From assembly GCF_001262605.1 (NCBI RefSeq), contig NZ_LGTC01000001.1, forward strand, positions 992,001 through 1,056,000: DNA of 64,000 bases, given 5' to 3'. Below the pieces are notes generated by a model. That model worked only from the letters and a program-made list of their open reading frames with translations, did not search any database and was not told the origin of the DNA. How positions within the stretch are numbered: the stretch's first letter is position 1; each line of letters begins with the position of its first letter. Origin of the DNA: Pseudobacteroides cellulosolvens ATCC 35603 = DSM 2933. GTDB lineage: Bacteria; Bacillota; Clostridia; Acetivibrionales; DSM-2933. The translations under genes were made by a program, and so were the position numbers. Of this stretch, positions 1-9,140 are shown in pieces.

Positions 1-2
1 TA

Positions 3-164
3 AATGAGGTCGTTCCAAAGTACGAACCTGATTTTGAGACAATAAAAGATGCCGTTACTTTAAAAACAAAGCTTGAAAAATGCAAACCTTTTTCAGAAAT
101 ATTAAGCGACTTGAGAAAAGCAGGAAAGATTGAAATTAAAGATCAAAGGTTTAATAAAAAGTGA
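3..164 (+). CDS. C-terminal fragment of an unidentified protein
   Basis: An open frame enters from the left edge and ends at TGA 162-164, giving the last 53 residues of a protein whose start lies outside the window. The tail is hydrophilic and rich in Lys, Glu and Asp, with a predicted helical stretch (KTKLEKCKPFSEILSDLRKA) and no membrane segment. I do not recognise the family from this fragment. It converges on the GGDEF/EAL gene with only 35 bp between them. Confidence 0.55.
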   Translation, partial: NEVVPKYEPDFETIKDAVTLKTKLEKCKPFSEILSDLRKAGKIEIKDQRFNKK

Positions 165-199
165 TTTTAGGTTTAAAATGTATAACTAAAATGGTGCCT

Positions 200-2641
200 T
201 TAGTAATGATAGGCACCATAATCTTTGTAATTGGAATTTGAGTTTCTAAAGGATTTATAACCCTTATGTTTTAGATAGTCATCCAGATCCGATTCACTTA
301 TTGGTTCGCTGAAATGGAAACCTTGAGCAAAATCACAATTGAACTTTCTAACGCTAAACAGCTGGTCTCTCGTCTCGACACCCTCTGCAATTACATCAAG
401 ACCAAGCTTGTGGGCTAAAATTATAATAGATTCAAGCATTGTTTCCTTAAAAATTCCCTTGGAAACATCACTAACAAATGTTCTGTCAATTTTTAATGAG
501 TCAATGGGCAGGTTATTTAAATATGAAAGAGAAGAGTAGCCGGTACCGAAATCATCTAGGGAAATTTTAATTCCCATTTTCTTTATTTTCTCAAGATTTA
601 TACGTGCCTGATCATATGACTCTATAAAAACACTTTCTGTAATTTCAAACTCCAACATTTCAGGCAATATACTGTACTGGGAGATTATTGACTCTATCAA
701 ATCGATAAAATTATGCTGCATAAGCTGAATTGGAGATATATTAACTGAAATAATAAAATCGTCAAAATAATTGTTCCATAGATATTCTAATTTCTTGCAA
801 GCCGACCTTATTACCCATTCGCCGATTTCGTTAATGAATCCGCTATTTTCAGCAACCCTTATAAATTCAACAGGCTCAACGTTTCCACCCAATTCGTCAT
901 TATCCCACCTCAATAAAACCTCAAAACCTCTCATCTTGTTTGTAATTGTATGAAATTGAGGCTGATATGACAGTGAAAACTCATTGCGATCGATTGCCTT
1001 TCTTAAATATCTCTCAACGTTGAGATTCCTTTCAACAATTTCTTTCATTTTTGAATCGAATATTTGCCATTTGTTTTTTCCATTTTCCTTGGCAAAGTAC
1101 ATAGCCATATCTGCACATTTTAATAGTTCCTCGACAGTCTGGGCATCCTTGGGATATGCAGATATTCCTATACTTGCACCTATAAAAAGTTGATTGTCTT
1201 CAAATACAAACGGTTCTTCCAAAGCTTTAAGTATTCTGTTAGAAAAATCCGCCATTTCCCATATATCAACCATACAGGAATTTATTACAACAAATTCATC
1301 TCCGCCAATCCTCGCAATAATATAAGAATCATTATTTATAGCAATTAACCTTTTGGATACTTCGCTTAGAAGCATGTCACCATAACTATGCCCGTAAGTG
1401 TCGTTTATTGTTTTAAAATTGTCAAGATCAAAGTAAATTATTCCCACACTTTTATTTCCATTGTTTTTATCTAGTAAGACCTCCAAATGATTCAACAAAA
1501 AGCTTCTATTTTTAAGGCCGGTTAATGTATCGTTATAGGCAATCCACTTAAGCTTTTCTTCTCGTGATTGAAGTTTTTCTATCATCAAATTGAACTTCTC
1601 TTCTAGGTTACTGAATTCAGAAAAACTGTCAATTTTTATTTTTTCGCTGGAGTTTCCACTGGCAATTGCTTGAGTCTGTATGTCAAACTTTTCGAATAAC
1701 CTTGACATACTGTTCGCTCTTAATAAAGATACTATAAAAAACAGCACAATAGAAACTATGGCACTGATTATAAATATCATGTTTGCCTTGCTTTTAGCTT
1801 CAAAAGCAGAATCATATGATTGATAAACAAGAACATACCATCCTGTTACAGGAATTAATGATGTACTTACAATTTTCTTTTCATTATTGCTATATACTAT
1901 ATCAATTGGGTTCTTTGATGATACTAAAGTTTTAATCTTTTGAAAGTTAGGATCGATTTCTCGCTTAAACAGCTGTTTAAGGCTGCTATTTGATACATAT
2001 GTTCCATTTTCATCGAGTACGACTACATCAATATCCTTTCCATAGGCTTCGATTATATTATATGATGTATTGCTGAAGTTTTTTAGGTTAAGATAAGCGG
2101 TAATTAAATATTTATATCCTGAAACAGCTGTGTTTACTGTCAATTGCCCGGTTTTTTTGCTAATATAGGGAAGGGACCAATAAGTTTTCATGGCCTTTAC
2201 TTCTTTAAAATATTCTTCTTTTGACACATCTTTTCCAATTAAACTTCTATCACGTGGATATGTACTTATCACCTTTCCATCTATGCTTATAAGTTCAACA
2301 TTATCAAACAGATCATATTGCTTTAAAAGTAGTGAAATCTGTGCATTAAAGTCATAATTTTCATCGTGCTCAGCTTCAGCTATAACATGCTTTAAAATAT
2401 TTGACGGTGCAATGAGTAACTGATTCAACTGATTTGATATGGTTGAAGCAATTATATGATTTTTCTTGGTTATCTCATTTTCCAGATATCCGTTTATTAT
2501 GTTATTGATTATAAATCCGGTTAAGCACACAGGCAATAGTATTGTAAATATATTAGTAACAACAATATAAATACGAAGACTTTTCTTGGCAAACTTTGCA
2601 AGCATAGTTGGTTTCCTTTGTGATTTTTTATTGGATTTCAA
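200..2641 (-). CDS. Membrane GGDEF-EAL protein with an extracellular Cache-type sensor
   Basis: This 813-residue protein probably makes and/or breaks cyclic di-GMP in response to an external signal. A membrane segment at about 25-48 and a second at about 288-307 bracket an extracellular region of about 240 residues that looks like a double-Cache sensor. A HAMP-like stretch (about 310-360) leads into a GGDEF domain with intact GGDEF at 446-450. No RxxD product-inhibition site precedes it. The EAL domain starts near 545. Its signature reads EVL at 574-576, and the DDFGTGYSSL and AEGVET motifs are intact, so phosphodiesterase activity is plausible. The gene stands alone, divergent from the GH9 gene. 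Which activity dominates cannot be read from the sequence. Confidence 0.9.
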   Translation of the reverse strand: MKSNKKSQRKPTMLAKFAKKSLRIYIVVTNIFTILLPVCLTGFIINNIINGYLENEITKKNHIIASTISNQLNQLLIAPSNILKHVIAEAEHDENYDFNAQISLLLKQYDLFDNVELISIDGKVISTYPRDRSLIGKDVSKEEYFKEVKAMKTYWSLPYISKKTGQLTVNTAVSGYKYLITAYLNLKNFSNTSYNIIEAYGKDIDVVVLDENGTYVSNSSLKQLFKREIDPNFQKIKTLVSSKNPIDIVYSNNEKKIVSTSLIPVTGWYVLVYQSYDSAFEAKSKANMIFIISAIVSIVLFFIVSLLRANSMSRLFEKFDIQTQAIASGNSSEKIKIDSFSEFSNLEEKFNLMIEKLQSREEKLKWIAYNDTLTGLKNRSFLLNHLEVLLDKNNGNKSVGIIYFDLDNFKTINDTYGHSYGDMLLSEVSKRLIAINNDSYIIARIGGDEFVVINSCMVDIWEMADFSNRILKALEEPFVFEDNQLFIGASIGISAYPKDAQTVEELLKCADMAMYFAKENGKNKWQIFDSKMKEIVERNLNVERYLRKAIDRNEFSLSYQPQFHTITNKMRGFEVLLRWDNDELGGNVEPVEFIRVAENSGFINEIGEWVIRSACKKLEYLWNNYFDDFIISVNISPIQLMQHNFIDLIESIISQYSILPEMLEFEITESVFIESYDQARINLEKIKKMGIKISLDDFGTGYSSLSYLNNLPIDSLKIDRTFVSDVSKGIFKETMLESIIILAHKLGLDVIAEGVETRDQLFSVRKFNCDFAQGFHFSEPISESDLDDYLKHKGYKSFRNSNSNYKDYGAYHY

Positions 2642-3012
2642 ATAATTAATAATTATAATAACAATATATAAAAATTAATAATTAACTTAGAGTAGAAAAT
2701 TCTATATATTAAATATAATAATACATTAGTAGCAAAAAGTCGATATTAATGAATATTATTCCATTTTATATTATTCTACAGAAATTTAAAAATTCCTTTA
2801 CAATAAAATAAATAATACCAGTAATTTTAATATTATACAATAGTGTCTTATAGATACCAAACTTTAAAGTTATAGATAAGATCGATATATAATAATACTT
2901 TTAATTTAACTGCTGATATTATAGAATGATTATATAAAACTTATGTGTTATATAGAGAATGGAAAGCAATAATCTTTAATGCTTTTCAAATGAATTAGGA
3001 GGATATAAGTGT
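2642..3012. other. Divergent intergenic region between c-di-GMP gene and GH9 gene
   Basis: These 371 bp are extremely AT-rich and hold no convincing gene. They should contain the promoters for both flanking genes. A clear ribosome binding site (AGGAGG at about 2998-3003) lies just before the GH9 start. I see no strong consensus promoter and no long hairpin. Confidence 0.5.
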
Positions 3013-5567
3013 ATGAAGCAGATCAAAATGAAAGCAAAAAGACTATTTTCATTACTCCTTGTTTTAGTGATGACATCTGGAGTTATTCCTATTCATCAAT
3101 CTGCAGCCTTAGTTTCGGCTGCAGGGAGCTACAATTATGGAGAGGCTTTACAAAAGGCAATCATGTTCTATGAATTCCAACTGGCTGGAAAGCAGCCTGA
3201 TTGGATAAGAAACAACTGGAGGGGAGACGCTGTTTTAAACGACGGCAAAGATGTTGGTGCGGATTTAAGTAAAGGCTGGTTTGATGCAGGTGATCATGTC
3301 AAGTTCAACCTGCCAATGTCTTATTCGGTTGCAATGCTGGCTTGGTCAATATACGAATATAAGGATGCATTCAAAAAAAGCGGTCAGCTGGATTATTTGC
3401 TAAGGGAAATGAAATGGGCAACAGACTATTTCATTAACTGCCATCCCGAGCCCAATGTTTACTACTTTGAGGTGGGGCATGGAGGAGGCATGTATGATCA
3501 CAAGTATTGGGGAGCTGCCGAGACTGTTGAGCAGGCTATGAAAGACCTCAAGCTTGAAAGAGTTACATACAAGGCAGATCTAAACAAAACAGCAACAACT
3601 TGCGTTGCTTCAACTTCAGCAGCTATGGCTGCAGCATCAATAGTATTTAAAGAAAGTGATCCCCAATATGCAGCTACACTTCTAGAGCATGCAAAGGAAC
3701 TATTAGATTTTGCAGATCAGACAAAGAGCACTGATCAAACAAAATCAGAATCTGCGTATGCTCCTGTGGCCAATGATTTTTATAAATCATGGAGCGGCTG
3801 TTATGATCAGCTTTCATGGGCAGCGACCTGGTTATACTTGGCTACGGGTGATCAGAGTTACATAGAAAAGGCCGAGTCATATGTACCTAACTGGGAAAAA
3901 ACCCAGGACGGGACAATAGCATATAAATGGGGACATAACTGGGATAACGTTCTTTTCGGAACCCAGATCCTGCTTGCAAGAATAACAAATAAAGCTATTT
4001 ATAAAGAGTCCACAGAAAGAAACCTTGATTGGTGGACTGTAGGTTATAAGGGAGAAAGAATACAATATACCCCAAAGGTCTGGCATGGCTTGATACATGG
4101 GGGTGTCTAAGGTACGCTACAACTACAGCCTTCCTTGCAGAGGTATATTCAGACTGGGCTGAGTGTTCTTCCGAAAAAGCCGGCATATACAGAGAATTTG
4201 CTAAAGCACAGGTTGATTATTGTCTTGGAAGCTCCGGAAGAAGCTATGTAATAGGCTATGGCACAGGTTATCCGGAACACCCGCACCACAGAACAGCACA
4301 GGGTTCATGGTCCGATGACAAGACTGTTCCCGGATATACACGTCACACAATTGTAGGTGCCCTTATTGGAGGACCTGACAAGACAGATAAGTTTACAGAT
4401 GACGCGGGCAAATATGAGTTTACAGAGGTTGCTTGCGATTATAACGCAGGATTTGTCGGTGTTCTGGCAAAGATGTACCAGAAGTATGGTGGAGATCCGA
4501 TACCCAATTTTAATGCCATAGAAGAAGTAAGGGAAGATGAGTATTTTGTTGAAGCTTCTGTAAGTTCAGGATCGAATTTTGCAGCAGTCAAGTCAACTTT
4601 GAGAAATCGCAGTGCATGGCCTGCAAAGGTATTGTATGATGCTTCCTTCAGGTATTTTGTGGACCTTACTGAGCTTGTTGAAAAGGGCATAAAACCTGAA
4701 GATATTAAAGTAACATTAGGCTATAGTGAGGGTGCGCAGATATCAGGATTATTGCCATGGGATTCATCCAAAAATATTTATTATGCCAACATAACATTTG
4801 TACCGGGTTCGGCAGTATATCCAGGAGGTCAGTCGGCACACAGGAGAGAGGTACAGTTTAGGATTGAAGCCCCAATCGGCACTACTGGATGGGATAATAC
4901 AAACGATTTTTCGTTCAATGGAATTTCATCTTCCGGTACAACACTTTCAAAAGCACCTAATATTCCTGTCTATAACGAAGGTAAGCTTTTGGCAGGTAAT
5001 GAGCCTAAAGGGAACTCAACAGCTACACCTACTCCAAAAGTTACGATTCCACCAGTATCCGGGTATATTGATGCAGATTTTTCCTATTTAGCTGCAAACT
5101 CATCTAAAATAAAGTCCGGATTTAAAGTTGAGATAAAAGGAAGTGATTTATCTGCTATAACCGATGAAAATGGATATTTTAAAATAAATAATATACCATT
5201 GGAAGTTTATAATAAAGGAACTTACGAACTTGTCATAAGTAAAAAGAATTATTTAACTAGAACGTATAGACTACCAATAGTTGATTTGCCTCTTGGTTCT
5301 GATAATGATCTAGAAAGAATATTTGATGCAATAGCACCAGAGAATCCCATAAAAATTTGGGTAGGTGATATGGAAAAGAATGGGATACAGGACGGAGCTA
5401 TAAATATGTCTGATATTATAGAAATTGCAAAGGTTTTCAATTCGATATCAGGGGATAGTAAATATGATGGGGATAGTGATTTTACAAAGGATGGTTCAAT
5501 CAATATGGCTGATGTCATAGTTGTAGCAAAGCACTTTAATGCAACTAATTCAAGCTACCCTCAGTAA
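3013..5567 (+). CDS. GH9 endoglucanase with CBM3c and X-dockerin II module (frame broken near 4077)
   Basis: Secreted cellulase of the GH9-CBM3c type, a layout usual for processive endoglucanases. A signal peptide (about 1-36) is followed by a GH9 domain containing the DAGDH pair, the PHHR motif and the catalytic-acid region [15 protein letters not shown]3c follows at about 510-645 (PWDASKN-like and [16 protein letters not shown] motifs), then a Thr/Pro linker. The C-terminus is an X module plus type II dockerin ([11 protein letters not shown] ... INMSD ... INMAD), like the tail of C. thermocellum CipA. The frame breaks at about 4075-4078, where AAAGGTCTGG should read AAAGGGTCTGG. Adding one G restores an 851-residue protein through the conserved sequence GLAWLDTWG. 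The start follows AGGAGG by 9 bp. A sequencing error is more likely than decay, because everything after the break is conserved. Confidence 0.9.
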
Positions 5568-5604
5568 TTTTTCATTCATGCCTTAGTACAAATTGCAAAC
5601 TATA

Positions 5605-5637
5605 GAAAATTACCATAATATAATTATGGTAATTTTC
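5605..5637 (+). terminator. Rho-independent terminator after GH9 gene
   Basis: A 13-bp perfect stem (GAAAATTACCATA with TATGGTAATTTTC) around a 7-base loop lies 38 bp after the GH9 stop and is followed by TTTTC. Confidence 0.75.
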
Positions 5638-5659
5638 TTTTCGAAGTGAGTGAGCGTTT

Positions 5660-6475
5660 ATGGCACTAAAAGTTGTTTTTGACTACATACCATTAGGCCA
5701 CCCAAACAGGCCTGGAAAAAAACTTATATCACAGGATGCTAGAATATGGCATGGAACTGCAAACACTTCGCCTACTGCTACTGATGAGATGCATAGAAAA
5801 TATGCCGGAAGGCCCTATGTCAAGAAATGGAATCCTCAAAAGAATAGATATTCATTCTATGAAATAGATGGAGTGACTCCTTTTGTATATGGTGCAACCC
5901 ACAATTACATTGATAAGGATTCAGTTACAATTATTATACCCCATGATGAATATGCACCTGGGGCAGGAGACAAGGGACTTGATATTAATAATGGATACAA
6001 CGGACAGACAAAGTTAGCGAAAGAAGTGTTCAACCACCAGCAAAACTATAGAACCATCCAGACTGAACTTTGTATGAATGATATGAAATCCTGGGATAAG
6101 GTATTAGCAAATGCAGTTGAATTTACAAAGCTATATATGCCCCAAATAAAGACGGATTACAGGCATTTTGATCTTACTGGGAAGCCTTGCCCTATGCCCT
6201 TGGTTAACACAAGTATTAAAGAAGTTGACCCAAGATGGCTTGATTTCGTGAAAAGGATTAATGATGCCATAGCATCACTTAATTATCCTGTCAACACGCC
6301 CAAGATACGTATAAATGGGGAGATTGTAAATGGGAAAATGGATGTACAGCCATTTATTAAGGATGGAAGAACATTAGCCCCGGTTAGATTTATAGCTGAG
6401 ACACTAGGGAAAAAAGTTGTATGGATACCCGAGGAAAATATGGTAGATATTTTTAGCATTTCTATTGCAAAATAA
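5660..6475 (+). CDS. N-acetylmuramoyl-L-alanine amidase (Amidase_2) with C-terminal copper-amine-oxidase-N-like module
   Basis: Peptidoglycan amidase of 271 residues that would cut the bond between N-acetylmuramate and L-Ala. The Amidase_2 domain (about 20-185) shows the expected zinc ligands: H31 in WHGTAN, H169 in YRHFD and C177 in GKPCP. The C-terminal 60 residues (about 212-268) match the copper-amine-oxidase N-terminal-like module (DGRTLAPVRFIAETLGKKV), which often accompanies cell-wall proteins in Firmicutes. There is no signal peptide, so it resembles an endolysin or a protein released on lysis or sporulation. No phage genes surround it. The ribosome binding site is weak (GAAGTGAG). 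Confidence 0.85.
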   Translation: MALKVVFDYIPLGHPNRPGKKLISQDARIWHGTANTSPTATDEMHRKYAGRPYVKKWNPQKNRYSFYEIDGVTPFVYGATHNYIDKDSVTIIIPHDEYAPGAGDKGLDINNGYNGQTKLAKEVFNHQQNYRTIQTELCMNDMKSWDKVLANAVEFTKLYMPQIKTDYRHFDLTGKPCPMPLVNTSIKEVDPRWLDFVKRINDAIASLNYPVNTPKIRINGEIVNGKMDVQPFIKDGRTLAPVRFIAETLGKKVVWIPEENMVDIFSISIAK

Positions 6476-6477
6476 AT

Positions 6478-6515
6478 AACCACCTGAATATTGACTTAGT
6501 TATACTCAGGTGGTT
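6478..6515. terminator. Inverted repeat after amidase gene, possible terminator
   Basis: AACCACCTGA pairs with TCAGGTGGTT (10 bp) around an 18-base loop, 3 bp after the amidase stop codon. There is no U-tract, so it may act as an mRNA end stabiliser rather than a terminator. Confidence 0.5.
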
Positions 6516-6518
6516 GTT

Positions 6519-6612
6519 AAGGCATGATTAAAAAAATACTTACGCTTTTGAGCGGGTGTTGACGAGTAAAGTCAACACATAAGCGAAATTTATAGCGGAA
6601 GTTATTTTTTGA
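6519..6612. repeat. Structured palindromic repeat, copy 1
   Basis: Outer arms at 6528-6541 and 6599-6612 pair (AAAAATACTT with AAGTTATTTTT). They enclose a perfect 8-bp inner hairpin, GTGTTGAC/GTCAACAC, at 6556-6563 and 6571-6578. Much of the primary sequence recurs at 57550-57644 (AAGGnATGATTAAA at one end, ATAGnnGAAGTTATTT at the other). It lies between convergent genes, just after the aldolase gene on the minus strand. Confidence 0.65.
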
Positions 6613-6624
6613 TTATGACAATAA

Positions 6625-7620
6625 TTAATCTCCATTTACTATAGAGTCATAAAAATTGGTATAATCCGAGCGGTTGTTTGATAAAAAGCTTATTGCAGTC
6701 CTTGGATGCTGATTAAGTTGGCCTGTCAGCATATATGGTATATCAAATCCCCAGTTGCAGGACTTCCTTAACTCGGGAAAACTATTTTGAATACACTCAA
6801 GTATTGGTCTTAAATGAAACTTGGGATTCTTTAAAAAGCCAAGAATCAATTCCATGGGACAATTACCTGCACCACGACCAAGTCCGGCTATCGTGGCATC
6901 TACGAAACTCGTACCTCTTATGATAGCTTCAATTGTGTTTGCATATGCTAATTGCTGATTGTTATGTGCGTGTATTCCTACCTTTTTTCCGACTGCCTCA
7001 GCATAGCCGAGATATTTGGCTGTCAAGTCCTGTATATCTTCAGAGTACATTGAACCAAAGCTATCCACTACATATATAACATCAACCTCAGTTTGTGAAA
7101 GAATCTCTAATGCTTCATCCAAATCGCTTTCCTTAAGCTGGGATGCTGCCATTATGTTGATGGTTGTTTCATAACCCTTATCATGAGCATCCTTGATCAT
7201 ATCAACAGCTGTAGGAATCTGGTGAACATAGGTTGCAACGCGTACCATATCAATAACACTCTGGTTTCTTGGAAGAATATCTACATGATAATCTGTTCTT
7301 TCAGCATCAGCCATAACTGATATTTTCAATTCGGTATCATTATCGCCGATAATTTTTCTTATATCCTCTTCATCACAAAATTTCCATACACCTAATCCAT
7401 CTCTTGCAAATATCTTTTTAGAAGCCTTATAGCCCATTTCCATATAATCGACACCTGCTTCAACACAAGCATTATAAACAGCTTTTACAAATCTGTCTTC
7501 AAAATTAAAATTGTTAACCAGGCCTCCATCTCTAATTGTACAGTCCAACACCTTGACGTCAGGACGATAAGTCATCCAAGTTCCTTTTTTTCCTTCCGTT
7601 CTAATTCTTTCCTCAATCAT
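6625..7620 (-). CDS. DRE-TIM metallolyase, 4-hydroxy-2-oxovalerate aldolase-like
   Basis: A 331-residue HMGL-like TIM-barrel enzyme. The metal and active-site motifs are visible: DCTIRDGG near 27-34, the Asp-rich strand DVIYVVDSFGSM, HAHNN near 218, and the glycine-rich GLGRGAGNCPMELI loop. The family catalyses retro-aldol or Claisen-type C-C chemistry on 2-oxo acids, and this subgroup resembles 4-hydroxy-2-oxovalerate aldolase. The dehydratase and acylating acetaldehyde dehydrogenase that form the catabolic pathway are absent nearby. The true substrate is therefore open, and a role in making a secondary or envelope metabolite is possible. The start codon lies 10 bp after GGAAAGGG. Confidence 0.8.
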   Translation of the reverse strand: MIEERIRTEGKKGTWMTYRPDVKVLDCTIRDGGLVNNFNFEDRFVKAVYNACVEAGVDYMEMGYKASKKIFARDGLGVWKFCDEEDIRKIIGDNDTELKISVMADAERTDYHVDILPRNQSVIDMVRVATYVHQIPTAVDMIKDAHDKGYETTINIMAASQLKESDLDEALEILSQTEVDVIYVVDSFGSMYSEDIQDLTAKYLGYAEAVGKKVGIHAHNNQQLAYANTIEAIIRGTSFVDATIAGLGRGAGNCPMELILGFLKNPKFHLRPILECIQNSFPELRKSCNWGFDIPYMLTGQLNQHPRTAISFLSNNRSDYTNFYDSIVNGD

Positions 7621-7648
7621 TTAAAAACACCCTTTCCATTTTCGTAAG

Positions 7649-7736
7649 TAATAATGATTTTTACATTTTTCTATCGCAAATCCCAATGATGCGTTCGTTA
7701 TTTGCTCAGCCAAATGTAAAATTAATAATGATTTTT
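7649..7736. repeat. MITE-like palindrome flanked by 14-bp direct repeats
   Basis: TAATAATGATTTTT occurs at 7649-7662 and again at 7723-7736. Between or overlapping them, TTTTACATTT (7659-7668) and AAATGTAAAA (7712-7721) form 10-bp inverted repeats. These enclose a small hairpin (CGCA 7675-7678 with TGCG 7690-7693). The unit sits in the probable 5' leader of the minus-strand aldolase gene. Confidence 0.5.
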
Positions 7737-8160
7737 ATATAGGTATAACAATTAGAGCTTTAGGAATGGCATAAACATCCCTTAAAGCATGCATAAAACA
7801 ATAATGCAAATTAAAAGCTATACCAATAAAAATTTTGGTTTGTATCGTTGGAAACGGAGAATTGTAATTAAAAGAATAAGGTTTTTTCCTTTTGAATCTG
7901 CCGTCCCTACCATACTTCCATTCTACAATTTAAATAATAACAAATTTTTTACCAAATTTCAAATAAAAATTTGTATTGAATTTTTTACCAGATTTCTATA
8001 TATGTTATGAAAAAAATTGCATATTCATAAAAGGTTCCATAAGAAATGGATATTGCAAAACATTTTTTTTAATATATAATCCTTAATATGACAAGATTAG
8101 GATTTGTTAAACTTTTAATCCAAATTAACGATATACATTTATAGAAGAAGGAGAATTTTT
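7737..8160. other. AT-rich intergenic region upstream of KDPG aldolase gene, with paired direct repeats
   Basis: No convincing gene lies here. A near-identical 19-bp direct repeat, ATTTTTTACCARATTTC with one flanking difference, occurs at 7942-7960 and 7978-7996 (36-bp period). It could be an operator for the downstream gene. The region ends in a good ribosome binding site (AGAAGGAG). Confidence 0.45.
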
Positions 8161-8802
8161 ATGTTTAGAGATAAACTTGAAGCACTGGATATGATAAAAA
8201 GGAACAAGATAATTTCCATAATCAGAACCGATAATTTTGAAAAAGCACTGAAGTCAGCCGTCGCAATTATTGAGGGGGGAATAAGAGTATTGGAATTTTC
8301 ATATACCATGAGCTTTGCAGGAGAACTTATAAAAGAGCTTACAGAAAGGTATAAAAACACTGATGTGCTTATAGGTGCAGGAACAGTTCTCGACCCTGAG
8401 ACAGCTAAAATAGCCTTTTCACTGGGTTCCCAATTCATAATAAGTCCCTGCCTTAATATTGAAACAGCAAAAATGTGCCTTCGTTATCAAATACCCTACA
8501 TACCTGGAGCAATGACGGTAAAGGAGACTGTTGAATGCATTGAGGCAGGTGCCGATATAGTAAAGATATTTCCGTCAGAACTGTTTGGGCCTTCAATTAT
8601 CAGAGCAATTAAAGGTCCGCTTCCACAGGCCTCATTGATGCCTACAGGAGGTGTTAATGTTGATAACATACATACATGGTTTGAAGCCGGATCAATAGCT
8701 GTTGGAATTGGGAAGAATCTATATGCAGCAGCAGATTACGATGATTATGAATCGGTGACATCATTAGCAAAAAGTTATGTAAACAAAATTACCTGCATAT
8801 AA
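8161..8802 (+). CDS. eda: Bifunctional KHG/KDPG aldolase
   Basis: Class I aldolase of 213 residues that splits 2-keto-3-deoxy-6-phosphogluconate into pyruvate and glyceraldehyde 3-phosphate. It shows the family pattern: an early ISIIRT strand, GGIRVLEF, the GAGTVLDPE loop, ISPCLN, IPYIPGAMT, the Schiff-base lysine in ADIVKIFPSE, and MPTGGVN. Length matches the usual 205-215 residues. No KDG kinase or uronate-pathway gene is adjacent, so it probably serves sugar acids released from hemicellulose or pectin by pathways encoded elsewhere. The start follows AAGGAG by 8 bp. Confidence 0.92.
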   Translation: MFRDKLEALDMIKRNKIISIIRTDNFEKALKSAVAIIEGGIRVLEFSYTMSFAGELIKELTERYKNTDVLIGAGTVLDPETAKIAFSLGSQFIISPCLNIETAKMCLRYQIPYIPGAMTVKETVECIEAGADIVKIFPSELFGPSIIRAIKGPLPQASLMPTGGVNVDNIHTWFEAGSIAVGIGKNLYAAADYDDYESVTSLAKSYVNKITCI

Positions 8803-9140
8803 TTGAGGTTTTATAATTTGACATAATAATTTTGTTTTCTATTTGTATAATCTTGTTACCAAACTTCAATATTCAATATAAAATTAACATAATATAACTT
8901 ATTATACTTAGAAAGATAAGTTTATAATAAATTTGTATACATATTTTAATCCTATGTTCAAAATTATGTCACAATTCAATAAGACAAAAAAAATCCCTTG
9001 ATATAAAGGATTCAAAGGAATAACATTTTAATATAATATCATTTATTCAGCTTATTGAAATACCCCATTGACCAGCTAATTATTTGTTAATATCTAATTA
9101 TTTGTTAATATTTAATTATTTATGATTGGAGGAATACCTT
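8803..9140. other. Intergenic region before ABC operon, with a dyad
   Basis: Very AT-rich with no gene. An imperfect dyad, TTATTATACTTA (8899-8910) against TAAGTTTATAATAA (8917-8930), lies about 215 bp before the next gene. Tandem repeats precede the ribosome binding site and are listed separately. The region must carry the promoter of the ABC operon. Confidence 0.45.
9077..9121. repeat. 18-bp tandem repeat just upstream of ABC operon
   Basis: TAATTATTTGTTAATATC (9077-9094) is followed directly by TAATTATTTGTTAATATT (9095-9112) and a partial third unit (TAATTATT, 9113-9120). It ends at the GGAGG ribosome binding site at 9128-9132. Confidence 0.7.

Noticed and set aside
5660..6475. The amidase as a prophage endolysin
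   Set aside because: It lacks a holin or any phage gene nearby, and its copper-amine-oxidase-N-like tail occurs on other chromosomal envelope proteins in this window.
7789..8010. A 73-codon plus-strand open frame upstream of the KDPG aldolase gene
   Set aside because: It has no ribosome binding site, is Phe/Lys/Ile-rich as expected from AT-rich DNA, and covers the repeated operator-like sequences.
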